The notes: generated from the letters alone by a model not told the origin. Numbered from the stretch's first letter, positions 1-13,913 are shown. The stretch is 64,000 nucleotides of DNA from Sulfurisphaera tokodaii str. 7 (GCF_000011205.1 NC_003106.2:434001-498000), one strand, 5' to 3'. Translations and numbers: made by a program.

Positions 1-90
1 TATTTTAGCCTTACCCACTCTTCTCCAGCTAGGGCTTCTGAAATTAATACCTCCTCTTCCTGCCCTTTGTTGTAATAATTTCTTACCCAT
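1..90 (-). CDS. rpl2: 50S ribosomal protein L2 (uL2), N-terminal part
   Basis: The minus strand from position 90 to the window edge encodes the first 30 residues of ribosomal protein L2, beginning MGKKLLQQRAGRGG, which is the usual archaeal uL2 N-terminus. The protein binds 23S rRNA at the peptidyl transferase centre. The rest lies outside the window. It starts 10 bases after the L23 stop codon, so it is the next gene of the L3-L4-L23-L2 ribosomal operon. The frame is exactly 30 codons to the edge with no stop. Identification rests on the sequence start plus gene order. Confidence 0.9.
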   Translation of the reverse strand, partial: MGKKLLQQRAGRGGINFRSPSWRRVGKAKI

Positions 91-100
91 AATTTTCACC

Positions 101-349
101 TCATAATATTCCTAGTCTATGAGCTATATCACTTGCATTAAATTCTTTTTTAAGCTTTACATATGCCTTCTTTTCTCCTCTAATCGTTATTAAGGTATTT
201 ACTTTATCTACTTTCACATTAAACATTTTCTCTATTTCTCTTTTTATATCAGCTTTTGTTGCTTCTTTATTTACAATAACTGTTAACGTATTTTGACTTT
301 CAATAAGTTTTATTGCTTTTTCTGTAGTAAGAAATTCTTTTATTATCAT
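101..349 (-). CDS. rpl23: 50S ribosomal protein L23 (uL23)
   Basis: This 82-residue protein is a typical archaeal uL23, a 23S rRNA-binding protein at the polypeptide exit tunnel and a docking site for SRP. The family signature is visible in the N-terminal TEKA motif (about residues 8-11), the lysine-rich [14 protein letters not shown] segment and the C-terminal DIAHRLGIL. Its ATG overlaps the L4 stop codon by four bases (ATGA), so the two are translationally coupled. The length is normal for archaea, which lack the bacterial extension loop. Confidence 0.96.
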   Translation of the reverse strand: MIIKEFLTTEKAIKLIESQNTLTVIVNKEATKADIKREIEKMFNVKVDKVNTLITIRGEKKAYVKLKKEFNASDIAHRLGIL

Positions 350-1146
350 AATGCTAACCTCCCCTCAAACCTTTTACGTAATACATCAATAGAAGATTTA
401 GTATAAATTGTTAATCTACCTGGATGCCCTCCAGGTGCAAGATGTATTACACTTAAATCACTCGCTAATATTACATCAACTCCGGGGATATTGCTTGCGG
501 CCTTGACAAATACAGGATTATTCTCATGAATTACAAATAACGGTCCTTTAGGCTCCTTATATCTTCTTCCTCTCATCTTACCTTTACCAGATCTAATTCT
601 AATTCTATCCTTAACCCTCTCCACATCTTCATAGACTTTTAAAGATTCTAATACCTCAATTATTTCCTTAGTTTTAGTTAGCTTTGTAATATCGTCAACT
701 ACAATTATGGGAAGAGTATCAATTGAAAATACATGACCTCTATTCTTTACAAAGTTCATATTAGCAGTAGCACTTAATGCACTTATAATTGCTAGTTTCT
801 TTTCTTTCTTATTTACCTCTTCTACTAATTTCTTTTCAACCGTTGGTGGAAAAGCTAGTCTTCCTCCCACAGTATTTGGTGCTAAAGCTGCTTCACCAGT
901 TGTCTTTACTCTAGGGACTCTTGCTAAACCTAAATTAATACCAAAGCTTAAAGCTGAAGTTCTTTTACCAGCCATAGGATCTCTTCCTTTTGGTTGTAGA
1001 GCCTTTGTGAATTCTGAAATGAATACCCTTCTAATTAGATCTTTCCTAACAGGATAACTAAAGAAAATAGGTAATTCTATTTCTTCTACTTTATTTCCTT
1101 TTAGATCAAAAATATGAGTTTTTTTAATTTGAAGCTCTAAATACAT
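346..1146 (-). CDS. rpl4: 50S ribosomal protein L4 (uL4)
   Basis: This is archaeal uL4, a globular 23S rRNA-binding protein with a long loop that lines the exit tunnel. Visible marks are the loop [12 protein letters not shown] near residues 57-68, the RGRRYKEP stretch and the C-terminal [13 protein letters not shown] start it at the ATG at 1146 (MYLELQIKK). A GTG three codons upstream is in frame, but it overlaps the GGTGA Shine-Dalgarno that sits five bases before the ATG. Length is then 266 residues. It lies between L3 and L23 and overlaps L23 by four bases. Confidence 0.96.
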   Translation of the reverse strand: MYLELQIKKTHIFDLKGNKVEEIELPIFFSYPVRKDLIRRVFISEFTKALQPKGRDPMAGKRTSALSFGINLGLARVPRVKTTGEAALAPNTVGGRLAFPPTVEKKLVEEVNKKEKKLAIISALSATANMNFVKNRGHVFSIDTLPIIVVDDITKLTKTKEIIEVLESLKVYEDVERVKDRIRIRSGKGKMRGRRYKEPKGPLFVIHENNPVFVKAASNIPGVDVILASDLSVIHLAPGGHPGRLTIYTKSSIDVLRKRFEGRLAL

Positions 1147-1151
1147 ATATT

Positions 1152-2183
1152 TCACCCTTGCTGACTATATAAATTAACGTATGTTATCTTAGGTGCAGAC
1201 TGAGGTATCCAACTAGGTCTTATAGGATATCTGAGGAATAGTGGCCTTTTCTTTGCCCCAATTATTGAACCCTCTATAATTAAATATGTATTTCTAACAA
1301 TACCATAATTCACAAACCCTCCTTTAGGATTAATTTCATTTGGATCATCAGAAATTTTTAGAATTCTCTTATTATATTCTGTTCTTCTATGGTATCCCAT
1401 TTGACCTGGTTGTGGCACATAGCTTGGTGTGGAGAATGAAGGGCCCCTAGCTCCTACTTTTCTGCTACCTTTTCTGTGCTTATGCCATCTAGGTAGCTCT
1501 ACAACTCCATATCTTTTTACTACGCCTTGAAATCCTTTTCCCTTAGTAACACCAATAATGTCAATTAGTTGGCCTTCCTTAAACACATCTTTAACACTTA
1601 GAGGTTTGCCAAGAATATTTAAAACGTAATTTAATTGTGATTTTATATCTCCTCCTCCTACTTGTACTTCGACTATTTCTGGTTTCTTTTTACCTAATGA
1701 AGGGACCAATTTAGGTTGTGTCGCTATAAGGACTCTTAAATACAGTATATCATTTAACTTATTATTTATTTCATCTAATTTTCCTTTCATCTTTTCTTTA
1801 TCTATTTTTAATCTAGTTACTTTTCTTTGTTGGATTAATTTTAAAAGATCTTCACTGATATCTCCCCAATATTCAGTTAATGTTGTAGGTTCGCCCTTAG
1901 GCCCCATTACATAGGCTCTAATAGCTAATGGAATGACTGGGGGTGTCTCTATAACACTAACTGGAACATAAATTTCTTTTCCATAATTAGGAGAAGTAGG
2001 CTTATCGTCAATCATAAAAATATGACTCATGCCAACTTTGTAACCTACAAAGCCTAACAATTTAGGTTCATTAGATTGTATAGTAGGCCAGCTTCTAGGC
2101 GTAGGCAAAATTTCGCTAGCTCTCTTTCTTGGTCGTACACCTGCGGAACCTCTCCTTGGCGAAGCAAGCTTACGATGACCCAT
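1152..2183 (-). CDS. rpl3: 50S ribosomal protein L3 (uL3)
   Basis: This 343-residue protein is archaeal uL3, which organises the 3' end of 23S rRNA near the factor-binding site. It starts [13 protein letters not shown], followed by [14 protein letters not shown]. It carries the diagnostic internal motif [16 protein letters not shown] and the [10 protein letters not shown] region close to the histidine-rich loop [10 protein letters not shown]. It is the first ribosomal gene of the operon here. The upstream gap of 50 bp to the SPOUT methyltransferase stop contains T/A-rich candidate TATA elements on the minus strand. The start is a clear ATG. Confidence 0.96.
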   Translation of the reverse strand: MGHRKLASPRRGSAGVRPRKRASEILPTPRSWPTIQSNEPKLLGFVGYKVGMSHIFMIDDKPTSPNYGKEIYVPVSVIETPPVIPLAIRAYVMGPKGEPTTLTEYWGDISEDLLKLIQQRKVTRLKIDKEKMKGKLDEINNKLNDILYLRVLIATQPKLVPSLGKKKPEIVEVQVGGGDIKSQLNYVLNILGKPLSVKDVFKEGQLIDIIGVTKGKGFQGVVKRYGVVELPRWHKHRKGSRKVGARGPSFSTPSYVPQPGQMGYHRRTEYNKRILKISDDPNEINPKGGFVNYGIVRNTYLIIEGSIIGAKKRPLFLRYPIRPSWIPQSAPKITYVNLYSQQG

Positions 2184-2233
2184 TAATTTTCCCTCGTTCT
2201 CTCATTTTTAAAAATCTCCGTATAAAAATGTAT

Positions 2234-2976
2234 CTATCCTAAGATGAAATTAAGTATCGAAAGAGATGAAATAAGAGCTTCTTCGACTCTGATATCTTTT
2301 ACCCCCTGATTTGGTAAAAAATTGTAAACATGTATATAGTCACTCAATTGTTTTAATAATCCACCTGATGGGGGACCTATAATTAATGTTATTCCTTTTT
2401 TCTCGTACATATCTTTTATTTCACTTGAGTATTTTATTGGATCTTTTCCAGATCTGCTTGCAATTAGAAGATTTTCAAATTTTCCAAGAATATTATTTTT
2501 ATTTAAAAAATAAAACTTAAATCCATTATAGTAAGGGTAAAAATTGTACTCTTTAATTCTTACGGGGTTAGAGTTTACTATTAAAATAACGTTAGATTTT
2601 GTATTAATCTTACTTTCTAACCCAAAAAAACCTTTAGAGCCGATTCTATATTCTCCTTCTATAGCTTCTTTTTCCACTATGTGAGAAGGGATATTTATAG
2701 GATTAAGTAGACCTACTTTACTAAGCGTTTTTCTTATTTTTATTTCTTTCTTTAAATATGGTGGTTTAAGTGCATAATTAATTATATCAATAATAACTCT
2801 TTTTATATATTTATTTCTTAAATCATCTATCCAAAAAAGCTTTGAAACTCTAAAAATAGTTAAGGTTCTGAGTATGAAGGACATTTTTAACGTAATTTCG
2901 GTTAAGCTTTTATCTGTTGAAAAAATTGATGTAAAAAGAATCACGTTTAACTCTTTTCTTCTTGGATAAGGAAACA

Positions 2977-2980
<4 letters not shown>
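2234..2980 (-). CDS. SPOUT-fold RNA methyltransferase (DUF171/C9orf114 type)
   Basis: This 248-residue protein matches the archaeal family of putative RNA methyltransferases with a SPOUT (alpha/beta knot) fold that sits next to L3 in many archaea; the eukaryotic relative is C9orf114/SPOUT1. Visible support is the C-terminal knot motif around [11 protein letters not shown] (about residues 201-211), the RSGKDP loop before it, and an inserted beta-rich domain (residues about 75-135) as expected for the OB-like insert of this family. The RNA target is unknown. It overlaps the IleRS stop codon by four bases and shares its operon. Confidence 0.78.
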
Positions 2981-6120
<3,140 letters not shown>

Positions 6121-6188
6121 AGGCTTTATTGTAGGGGAGGATAATCTAGATCACCTCGATAATAGATAAAGTAGTGATTTAAAAACTT

Positions 6189-7202
6189 TTAGCCTAGCTT
6201 ATTATAAATTTCATTTATTAAGTCATCAGTTGTCGCATTACCACCTACATCTGGGGTTAACGCTTTTCTCTCTTTGTAGACTAAGTATATAGCGTTTTCT
6301 AAAGCTCTTGAAGCTTTTATATATCTATCGTCATTAGATAGCTCATACATTCTTTCATACATCATACTTACAGAAAGTAAAAATGCAGTGGGATTACCTA
6401 TATTCTTTCCAGCAATGTCAAACGCTGCACCGTGTACTGGTTCAAATAAAGCTTTTTTATCTCCTATATTCGCAGAGGGTGCTATACCTAAACTACCCGC
6501 AATTTGACTAGCTTCGTCACTTAAAATGTCTCCATATACGTTCTCAGTTACAATTACATCAAACATTTGAGGATTTCTTACTAAATTAGCCGCTGCTGCG
6601 TCTACATACATTTCTGAATATTCTACTTTTCCTTTTAATACAGATCTGCATGCTTCAGCGAATAAACCATCAGTAATTCTCATTACGTTAGCCTTATGAA
6701 CACAAGTTACTTTCTTTCTCCTTCTTAATGCAAAGTTTAGCCCTACTTTTGCTATTCTCTCAGAAGCAAATCTAGTTATGATTTTCATGCCAACGGCTAC
6801 TCCATCAGAAACAATATGTTCAAAACCTTTGTATAAATCCTCAGTATTTTCTCTCACTATAAGTATATCAACATTACCATATTTAGTATCTATTCCCGGG
6901 ATAGACTTTGCTGGTCTAATATTGGCATACATATCATAAATTTGTCTTAACTTGACAACAACGTCTGCAGCGGATTCTCCTACTGGACCTTTCAAAATTA
7001 TATCGGCCTTATCAATGATTTTTAAGCTATCTTTTGGCAATGCTTCACCATATCTTGCCAATGCACGATCACCAGCTTCTACTTCAATATATTCGATAGG
7101 CAAAGAATAAAGCTCATTTATTTTGGCTAATATTCTCTTAGATTTAGATACTATTTCTGGTCCAATTCCATCTCCTTGTATTAAAGCAACAGTAAAGCCC
7201 AT
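6189..7202 (-). CDS. leuB: 3-isopropylmalate dehydrogenase
   Basis: LeuB oxidatively decarboxylates 3-isopropylmalate with NAD+ in leucine biosynthesis. The 337-residue protein has the nucleotide loop GDGIGPEI (residues 10-17), the substrate site RENTEDLYKG near residue 117 and the metal-binding segment NVYGDILSDEASQIAGSLG. The C-terminal GSAHG-equivalent reads PVHGAAFDIAGK. From memory it appears identical to the well-studied enzyme of Sulfolobus strain 7 (S. tokodaii), the basis for the organism call. Close relatives include homoisocitrate and isocitrate dehydrogenases, but the recalled match favours LeuB. It is followed by a DUF447 gene on the same strand. Confidence 0.93.
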   Translation of the reverse strand: MGFTVALIQGDGIGPEIVSKSKRILAKINELYSLPIEYIEVEAGDRALARYGEALPKDSLKIIDKADIILKGPVGESAADVVVKLRQIYDMYANIRPAKSIPGIDTKYGNVDILIVRENTEDLYKGFEHIVSDGVAVGMKIITRFASERIAKVGLNFALRRRKKVTCVHKANVMRITDGLFAEACRSVLKGKVEYSEMYVDAAAANLVRNPQMFDVIVTENVYGDILSDEASQIAGSLGIAPSANIGDKKALFEPVHGAAFDIAGKNIGNPTAFLLSVSMMYERMYELSNDDRYIKASRALENAIYLVYKERKALTPDVGGNATTDDLINEIYNKLG

Positions 7203-7219
7203 GTGGGGGGTTTTTGAAA

Positions 7220-7810
7220 TTAAATTTTTAACCCTTTCTGTAACATAAGTTCCTTAATTTTTTCAATAATTTTTATGTCATTTGGCATAGTTTTACGTAT
7301 AATGTCAATCTCATATTTTATTATAGGTAAATATTTTTCAATGTCTTCTTTGCTATATATATCCAATCTAGAAACGTGTATTAACAGATCAATTAACATA
7401 GAATTTCCTCTGTTGAATGCATGGTAAAACTCTCCGTATTTTTTATAATCAATCAAATCATAAAAGAAATAAGTAGGATTTTCTAGTTTTTCATAATAAC
7501 AATTAGCTAAAAAGACTACTCCTACGGGAATTATAGGAATATTATCTATATAGTCCTCTATTTTAAGCTCATTAAAAAATGCTTCAAAGAACACTCTTGA
7601 ATCAGTTATTATATTTAGAGAACACTTTTGATATTTAATTAAATTAGAAAAAGTAAGTGTGTCTTTATAAACTTTTGATTTCAAAGTATTTCCATCCTTA
7701 ATTATACCTATTGGAGCTAAGTTTGGTTTAACTCCATTTGATCCTAAAATAACTTCATAAATTCCATCATATGGAAAAACAAAATTTATGATATTTTTTA
7801 CTGAGTCCAT
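7220..7810 (-). CDS. DUF447-family protein, predicted flavin-binding split barrel
   Basis: This 196-residue protein fits the archaeal DUF447 family, whose known structures have an FMN-binding split-barrel fold; the reaction is unknown. The N-terminal pattern YEVILGSNGVKPNLAPIGI (residues about 18-36) is the family hallmark, in which the strand-turn-strand resembles flavin reductases. A helical C-terminal half follows. It lies 17 bp upstream of leuB on the same strand, so it may be co-transcribed with it. Its ATG is only three bases from the ATG of the divergent M28 peptidase gene, so each promoter must lie inside the other gene. Confidence 0.68.
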   Translation of the reverse strand: MDSVKNIINFVFPYDGIYEVILGSNGVKPNLAPIGIIKDGNTLKSKVYKDTLTFSNLIKYQKCSLNIITDSRVFFEAFFNELKIEDYIDNIPIIPVGVVFLANCYYEKLENPTYFFYDLIDYKKYGEFYHAFNRGNSMLIDLLIHVSRLDIYSKEDIEKYLPIIKYEIDIIRKTMPNDIKIIEKIKELMLQKGLKI

Positions 7811-7813
7811 ATT

Positions 7814-9160
7814 ATGACATTAAGAGAAAGAGTTAAAGAGTTATCAAAATACGGAGAATTAATAGCTGGTGATAAAAAGGAAAGATTGATAGTTGATAAA
7901 ATAAAGGAATATTTTGAGGTTAATAAAATAACAACTTACATTAATCCTCAAAATGTATTAAAATGGGAGGAGAAGGAAATAGAGCTAGAATGTGAAGGAA
8001 TAAAAATCGAGGCTATCTCTTTACCTTACTCTCCTTCAATAGATGTAGAAACTTCAGATTATCAAGTCATTAAAATTAATAATATCTTAGATATTAATAA
8101 ATATTATAGAAATAATAGTAATAAAATTTTAGTCTTTACACAAGATGATTTAATGAGAAAAATTGTTCTGAAAAACGGGACTCCTCTTTCTCACTTACCT
8201 CAAAATCCGCCCAAGTTACCAGCATTTTATATAAGGTATAAAGATGCAAATCAAATAAAAGGAAAATGTAGATTTTTCTTAAAATCATCTTTTGAGGATT
8301 CAATAGGATATACAATTGAAGGAATAATACCAGGTAAAACTGAGGATAAGATCTATGTGACCGCTCATCATGATCATTGGTTTAAGGGGGAACATGATGA
8401 TTTAATTTCAGTCTCCATATTACCAGAATTAAAAAGTGAAAAATACGAATTACACTTAATTTCTTTTACAGCAGAAGAAAGTGGATGTTTTTTCAGTAGT
8501 TTTTCGTGGGCTTGTGGTTCATATAATTTTTTGAGGTCAAATAAAATAGATGCAAAATTATCTATAAGTTTAGATAACTTAACCTTAAATTCAAAATTTT
8601 TTGTAACTCCAGGTCTTTTTAAGTATTTTAAAAATGCTGTCCAGTACCCTTCACCTTATACCGATTCTTATAACTTTTTAAAGAGGGGAATTCCTACAAT
8701 TTCGATGTCGGATATAGATTATCCATATTATCATTCAGAAGCTGATGAGATCAGTGAAACTGAGAATTATGAAGAAATAGTAAAGCTTTTAAATGTATTT
8801 CTCTCCAACGAGATTACAATAAATCCACAAGAGCTTGTTAACGTAATATTTGATACGCCATTACCTATAGAAATTAAGGAGTTAGCATTAAATTTGATAG
8901 AGCGTGGAAAGTATAATGAACTTTTAAAATTTTACGGAAGTGTATTAGATTTAAGCAAGAATACAATACAGACTTATTTATTTCATAAACTTGTTGGCAT
9001 CAATAAAGCATACCAAAATAGTGTAGCAATAGAAGATTTTGTGGAATTAAGAAATTACTGTGAAGATGAAATATGCAGCAAACTTTATGAGAAATTTCTG
9101 TATTACTTACAAAAAGAAATTACAAATGAATATCTAATTCAACTAAAAAATCTCTTCTAA
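7814..9160 (+). CDS. M28-family metallopeptidase (aminopeptidase-like)
   Basis: This 448-residue protein resembles zinc-dependent M28 aminopeptidases. The five expected metal-site segments can be seen: AHHDHW (about residue 184), HDD (about 194), AEESG (about 220), a DNL aspartate (about 254) and YYHSEAD (about 302). No signal peptide is seen, so it is probably cytoplasmic. The C-terminal 120 residues form an additional helical region of unknown role. Its start is three bases from the divergent DUF447 start. The 3' end overlaps the convergent HAD gene by 18 bases. Substrate is not predictable. Confidence 0.78.
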   Translation: MTLRERVKELSKYGELIAGDKKERLIVDKIKEYFEVNKITTYINPQNVLKWEEKEIELECEGIKIEAISLPYSPSIDVETSDYQVIKINNILDINKYYRNNSNKILVFTQDDLMRKIVLKNGTPLSHLPQNPPKLPAFYIRYKDANQIKGKCRFFLKSSFEDSIGYTIEGIIPGKTEDKIYVTAHHDHWFKGEHDDLISVSILPELKSEKYELHLISFTAEESGCFFSSFSWACGSYNFLRSNKIDAKLSISLDNLTLNSKFFVTPGLFKYFKNAVQYPSPYTDSYNFLKRGIPTISMSDIDYPYYHSEADEISETENYEEIVKLLNVFLSNEITINPQELVNVIFDTPLPIEIKELALNLIERGKYNELLKFYGSVLDLSKNTIQTYLFHKLVGINKAYQNSVAIEDFVELRNYCEDEICSKLYEKFLYYLQKEITNEYLIQLKNLF

Positions 9161-9868
9161 CTGTTTTAGATTTTGAATTACAAAATCCGCATAAAGTTCT
9201 GCGAATTTGACTTTTCCTTCTCTATCAACCAATATGGAATATAAACCAGCCTTCTTGGCAGCTAAGCAATCTTTAATTGGATCATCTCCAACCATAAGAC
9301 ACTGGTTTACTGAGAGATTGAGTTTTTCACAAGATAATATAAATGGTTGCACATTAGGTTTAGGTTTTATGTTGTTTTCACCACTTATAGTGATTATATC
9401 AAAATATGATACTAATGGAAATCTGTTGATTCTCTGTTTTTTATTACCCCATTCTCCGTCACTATTAGTTATTATACCTAATTTGAATCCCTTTCTTTTT
9501 AAATATTCTATTGCATCCAAGCTATCTTCATAAGGTGTATTGTTTCCAGCTATACTCCAGTATATTTGAGTCCACTCGTATAAATCTTCCATCTCTGCCT
9601 TTACACTATATTTCTTTAATACTTCCTCCCACCATAGTCTTCTGTCATAAACCCCTTCTTCATCTAGTTTTTTCGCTATTTCTATAAGCGTCTTTGAGAG
9701 CTCATCACGATCTACATTTACATTAGGATAATTTTCTCTAATGTAATCCAATATATCATCTGCCACCTTAAGTAAAGCTTGATTAGAAAGGTTATCAAAA
9801 GAAACTAAAGTGTTATCAAAGTCAAAAAATATAGCCTTAACATCCTTAAATATGTTGAACTCTTCCAT
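9143..9868 (-). CDS. HAD-superfamily hydrolase
   Basis: The 241-residue protein has the HAD motifs in order: motif I FFDFDNTL (residues 15-22, nucleophile D17), motif II IITNSDG (about residue 135), and the lysine followed by VGDDPIKD as motifs III/IV. The cap domain is of the helical C1 type between residues 25 and 115. Such enzymes are mostly small-molecule phosphatases; the substrate is unknown. The gene lies six bases after EF-2 on the same strand direction, with its start at the ATG at 9868, and its end overlaps the convergent peptidase gene. Confidence 0.85.
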   Translation of the reverse strand: MEEFNIFKDVKAIFFDFDNTLVSFDNLSNQALLKVADDILDYIRENYPNVNVDRDELSKTLIEIAKKLDEEGVYDRRLWWEEVLKKYSVKAEMEDLYEWTQIYWSIAGNNTPYEDSLDAIEYLKRKGFKLGIITNSDGEWGNKKQRINRFPLVSYFDIITISGENNIKPKPNVQPFILSCEKLNLSVNQCLMVGDDPIKDCLAAKKAGLYSILVDREGKVKFAELYADFVIQNLKQLEEIF

Positions 9869-9874
9869 GCAATT

Positions 9875-12088
9875 TCACGCTAAGAAGTCCTCTACCTTAG
9901 GCAACTCCTTAGGCAGGCCTTTTCTCTCTCTTATTTTCATAATTACATCTAATAATAGGCTATCTGGAACTGGAGCCCATCTACTAAATTCTGTACCCCA
10001 GAACGCTCTGCCTGCACTTGCTGCTCTAAGCTCGCTTGCAAGTTCAAAAGATTCAGAAACTGGAATTTCTGCTGTAATTCTGGCTATACTACCCATCTGA
10101 GTCATATTGAGTATTTTTCCTCTTTTCCTAGTTATAACGCCAGAGACGTTTCCAACGAAATCCATTGGAACTCTGATATCTAGCTTTTGTAAAGGTTCTA
10201 GTAATGTTGGTTTAGAAGTTAAGAACCCAGCAAATATAGCATTCCTAACGGCTGGATATAACTGAGCTGGTCCTCTATGAGCTGGGTCTTCATGGATAAT
10301 AGCATCATGCAATACAACTTTTAATCCTCTTATTGGTTCATGAGCTAATGGTCCTTCTTTCATCGCTAATCTAAACCCTTGAAGTATGGTATCCATTACT
10401 TCCCTTAGATGTTGTACACCGCTTGTAGCATTCACAAATACATTTATGTTTTCATCTATAGCAACTATCTTCTTAGCTTCATCGTAGTCCCAGTCTGCTT
10501 GTTCTTTAAGTATTCTTGCCATTTCTTTAGAATCCATATCCTCTTTTATAGTTCCATTAGCGATTAACTCAATTGTCTGTTCATTTAATGGTTCAACGCT
10601 GATATATAGTTTATTATGTTTATTAGGAGATTTGCCTTCGAATACTTGGCTCTTAGTTCTTATGCTTTCTCTATAGACTACAATTGGTGGTGAGGTTACA
10701 ACATCTACACCGTAATTTTCTTTCAATAATTGTAATGAAACTTCAAGATGTAAGAATCCCATACCTGAAAGCAAATATTCACCAGTCTCCTCATTAATCT
10801 TTACAAGTAAGTTTGGATCCTCAATACTTAGTTTTCTAAGTGCATCAATCATCTTATTAAGATCTTTTGGATTCTTTGGCTCAACAGATATTGTTACTAC
10901 AGGTTCTGATACATAATGTAGAGATTCAAATGAACCTACATTCGCATCTTTATACTTTATATCTACTGCTGTCTCTCCAGATCTAGCTTGATCTAGTCCT
11001 AAAGCTGCAGCTATATTACCAGCAGGAATCTCTTCAGCTAATTCTCTTGTTGGTCCCATGTAAAGGCTTACTTGTAAAACTCTTTGTTGTCTTTTTGCGT
11101 TTACTAACCATATTTCTTCTCCAGCTCTTAATGTTCCAGAGAATACTCTACCAGTAGCAACTAAACCGGCATGTGGATCAACTTTCATATCACTTATCAT
11201 AAGGACAATAGGTCCGTTAGGATCTGCGTTTATCATTGCTTTTGCTATATCGCTATCTAGATCTCCTTTCCAGATTTTAGGAATTCTATATTTTTGTGCA
11301 TCTCTAGGATTTGGAACAAATTTAATAACAGTTTCTAATAATGCTTCATGTATAGGAACTCTGTTAGCTAGTTCTTCTACTTTTGATTTATCCCCACTAG
11401 AATATGCATTTACTACATCACTGAATTTAACTCCTTTTTTCTGTGCTATTGGTACGCTAAATCCCCACTTATCTTTTGCTGATCCAAATACCACATTACC
11501 TAATTCTGGTTTTATTTTCCAAGCGTCCTTATATTCGGGTTCTGCATACATTTCGATTAAGTTATTTATCTCTACTATCATATCTATTAGTTTCTTCTGT
11601 ATTTCTTGCGGGCTTAACTTTAGTTCTTTAACTAATCTATCTACTTTATTAATGAAAAGTATAGGTCTTACTCTTTCTTCAAGGCTTTGTCTTAGTACAG
11701 TTTCTGTCTGAGTCATTATTCCCTCTACTGCATCAACAACAACAATAGAACCATCTAATATTCTAAGGCTTCTAGTTACTCTACCGCTAAAATCAACGTG
11801 ACCAGGAGTATCAATTAAATTAATTACGTAACCTTTTCCTTCTATTTCGTGGTACAAGCTTATGTTTGCTGCCTTTACTGTAATACCTCTTTGTTGTTCT
11901 ACGGAAAGGTAGTCTAATGCTAATGCCTCTCCAGCAACTTTTTGTGAAATTATACCGGCTGCAGCTAATAAAGTATCACTAGTTGTAGTCTTTCCGTGAT
12001 CTACATGAGCAATTATTCCAATATTTCTTACTCTAGTAATATCTTTCATTAAACTAAGAACTTGCTCAACTGTCTTATATCGGGGCAA
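9875..12088 (-). CDS. fusA: Translation elongation factor EF-2
   Basis: The 737-residue GTPase drives translocation on the ribosome. G-domain motifs are AHVDHGKTT (27-35), DTPGHVDF (about 95) and NKVD (about 147). The diphthamide loop DPAHRGPAQ lies near residue 604, so the histidine for diphthamide modification is present. Domains II to V follow in the usual order to the C-terminal region. Transcription is divergent from trxB with a 133 bp shared intergenic region. Length and sequence are standard for archaea. Confidence 0.98.
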   Translation of the reverse strand: MPRYKTVEQVLSLMKDITRVRNIGIIAHVDHGKTTTSDTLLAAAGIISQKVAGEALALDYLSVEQQRGITVKAANISLYHEIEGKGYVINLIDTPGHVDFSGRVTRSLRILDGSIVVVDAVEGIMTQTETVLRQSLEERVRPILFINKVDRLVKELKLSPQEIQKKLIDMIVEINNLIEMYAEPEYKDAWKIKPELGNVVFGSAKDKWGFSVPIAQKKGVKFSDVVNAYSSGDKSKVEELANRVPIHEALLETVIKFVPNPRDAQKYRIPKIWKGDLDSDIAKAMINADPNGPIVLMISDMKVDPHAGLVATGRVFSGTLRAGEEIWLVNAKRQQRVLQVSLYMGPTRELAEEIPAGNIAAALGLDQARSGETAVDIKYKDANVGSFESLHYVSEPVVTISVEPKNPKDLNKMIDALRKLSIEDPNLLVKINEETGEYLLSGMGFLHLEVSLQLLKENYGVDVVTSPPIVVYRESIRTKSQVFEGKSPNKHNKLYISVEPLNEQTIELIANGTIKEDMDSKEMARILKEQADWDYDEAKKIVAIDENINVFVNATSGVQHLREVMDTILQGFRLAMKEGPLAHEPIRGLKVVLHDAIIHEDPAHRGPAQLYPAVRNAIFAGFLTSKPTLLEPLQKLDIRVPMDFVGNVSGVITRKRGKILNMTQMGSIARITAEIPVSESFELASELRAASAGRAFWGTEFSRWAPVPDSLLLDVIMKIRERKGLPKELPKVEDFLA

Positions 12089-12190
12089 GGTTTAAATCAC
12101 CACATTTAGTATTTAGTAACTTAACTTCAGAATATTAAAGTGTAATGGATATCCTACATCAATAATTGATACAATCTTTTTAATAAACAA

Positions 12191-12198
12191 CTTTTTAT
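12191..12198 (+). promoter_or_regulatory. TATA box of trxB-like gene
   Basis: A T-rich element (CTTTTTAT) is centred about 26 bases before the ATG at 12222. This is the spacing for a leaderless Sulfolobales transcript whose first base is the start codon. A second TTTAAAAT element lies only about 13 bases before the ATG and is too close to serve. Confidence 0.5.
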
Positions 12199-12221
12199 CA
12201 TAAGATTTAAAATAAGTAAAT

Positions 12222-13229
12222 ATGCAACAATTGAATCAACATAATGAAATATATGATGTAATCATAGTAGGAGCAGGAATTGCTGGGCTAAGTGCCGCTT
12301 TATATACCTCAAGGCAAAGAATGAAAACGTTAGTTGTCTCAAAAGATTTAGGAGGACAACTAACATTAACTGATCTCATAGAGAATTATCCTGTAGTTGA
12401 GCCTTTAAGTGGACTTAGTTTAGCGCGAAAGGTAGAGTCGCAGGCAAAGAGGTTTGGAGCTAAATTCATCTATGGAGAAGAAATATACAAGATAGATAAA
12501 AAAGGCGATATTTTTGAACTTCAAGGTATTTTAGGAAGTTATAAGGCTAAGACTGTTATTTTAGCGTTCGGTAAGACACCTAGAGAACTTAATGTGCCGG
12601 GTGAGAAAGAATTTAAAGGTAAAGGTGTATCGTATTGTGCAATTTGTGATGCTGCATTTTTTAAAGATAAGCCAGCTGCAGTTGTAGGAGAAGGAGAGCC
12701 TGGCGTAGAAGCTATAGAACTTCTTTCAAAATATGCAAGACCTGCTTATTATATTTCTATGTCTACTCAGTTGGTTGGAGGAGATGAGGGCACATTAAAG
12801 TCAATATTGAACAATGAAAATATAAAAATGTTTTTAGGATATAAAGTGATTAGAATTATTGGAAATTCTAAAGTTGAGGGAATAGTTATACAAAATTCTA
12901 AGACAAAAGAAGATAAAATTCTAAATGTAGATGGAGTAATAATAGAAATGGGTTATGTTTTACGAACAGAGTTCTTAAAAGATTTTATAAAACTCAATGA
13001 AAAAGGAGAAATAATAGTAGATGAATTAGGAAGAACTAATGTAGAAGGAATATTCGCTGCTGGTGATGTTACAAATACTCCATACAAGCAAGCTGTTGTA
13101 GCTGCTGCAGAAGGAGTGAAAGCTGCACTTTCTGCGTACAACTATTTAAGGAGCAAGTCTGGCTTACCTCCAGTAAATGTTGATTGGAAAGCAGAAAAAC
13201 AGAAAGCTGTAGTTTCATTTAGGCTCTAA
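12222..13229 (+). CDS. trxB: Thioredoxin reductase-like flavoprotein
   Basis: This 335-residue protein has the low-molecular-weight thioredoxin reductase architecture. It has an N-terminal FAD motif [10 protein letters not shown] (16-25), a redox-active Cys-Ala-Ile-Cys (C139, C142) and the C-terminal FAD motif [10 protein letters not shown]. The second dinucleotide motif is unusual: it reads GEGEPGVEA rather than GxGxxA, and the HRRxxxR sequence that contacts the NADPH 2'-phosphate is absent. Electron-donor specificity is therefore open; NADH or another donor is possible. It is divergent from EF-2 and its end overlaps the convergent xpf by 15 bases. Confidence 0.87.
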   Translation: MQQLNQHNEIYDVIIVGAGIAGLSAALYTSRQRMKTLVVSKDLGGQLTLTDLIENYPVVEPLSGLSLARKVESQAKRFGAKFIYGEEIYKIDKKGDIFELQGILGSYKAKTVILAFGKTPRELNVPGEKEFKGKGVSYCAICDAAFFKDKPAAVVGEGEPGVEAIELLSKYARPAYYISMSTQLVGGDEGTLKSILNNENIKMFLGYKVIRIIGNSKVEGIVIQNSKTKEDKILNVDGVIIEMGYVLRTEFLKDFIKLNEKGEIIVDELGRTNVEGIFAAGDVTNTPYKQAVVAAAEGVKAALSAYNYLRSKSGLPPVNVDWKAEKQKAVVSFRL

Positions 13230-13913
13230 GAAGTCAAGCAAAGAAGTTTTATTATTTCTTTCCTCCTTTTTATTCGTATATGTTGTATGTATAACTTTAT
13301 ATATTTCCTCAGCTTTCTTTCTACTCTCCAGAACTTTTTCTAGCTCGGATACACTTGCATTACAAATTCTTTCTATGCTTCCAAATTTTTCTAATAATCT
13401 CTCTGCTAATTTACTCCCAATTTGAGGAAAAGCTTCAACTACATATAGCTGCATATCCCTTAAACTCTCAAATTTTGGTTTTTCATGAAGGTTTAATATT
13501 TTTTTATTCTGAGAGGTAGAACTTTTCTCAGCTATTTTGTAAATGATTTCAGCAGATTCTTTCCTATCATTGGAGTACACTACTCGTAGATCAAACTCTA
13601 AAATAGCACTTGTTAAGGCAGAATTTATAGCCTTCCATCTAGAGGTAATTTTTCTAACTTTTTCCATATCACCTTCAATTAGTATGAAAGGTTTAGCGTA
13701 AGCTTCACTTAATCTACTTAATTGATCAAAGAATCTTTTATCAAATACAGAGTTAACCAAGTCCTCTACGCTTTTTCTTTCTATTGCTATTTCATCAGAT
13801 ATAACATAATCTCCTACACTCAAATTATCAAAAATTACAATAGCACCTAATTCTTTAATAATATCTGGGACTCCGCTGTTCTTTTCACGATAATCAGCAT
13901 AAATTCTAAGCAT
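13215..13913 (-). CDS. xpf: XPF/Rad1-type structure-specific endonuclease
   Basis: This is the short crenarchaeal XPF nuclease, which cuts 3' flaps and branched DNA as a dimer with PCNA. The nuclease signature ERKSVEDLV follows DYREKNSG, and a C-terminal helix-hairpin-helix pair ([18 protein letters not shown] and following) binds DNA. The last residues SLLDFLEPK form a PCNA-interacting peptide. I prefer the ATG at 13913 ([10 protein letters not shown]). An in-frame extension to 13958 would add 15 hydrophobic residues absent from the family and would cover the likely promoter. It is the last gene of the exosome cluster on this strand. Confidence 0.93.
   Translation of the reverse strand: MLRIYADYREKNSGVPDIIKELGAIVIFDNLSVGDYVISDEIAIERKSVEDLVNSVFDKRFFDQLSRLSEAYAKPFILIEGDMEKVRKITSRWKAINSALTSAILEFDLRVVYSNDRKESAEIIYKIAEKSSTSQNKKILNLHEKPKFESLRDMQLYVVEAFPQIGSKLAERLLEKFGSIERICNASVSELEKVLESRKKAEEIYKVIHTTYTNKKEERNNKTSLLDFLEPK

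Noticed and set aside
6134-6160. Inverted repeat in the ileS leader
   Set aside because: Only the outer GAGG/CCTC pairs match and the inner palindrome ATCTAGAT is off-centre, so it does not form a convincing hairpin.
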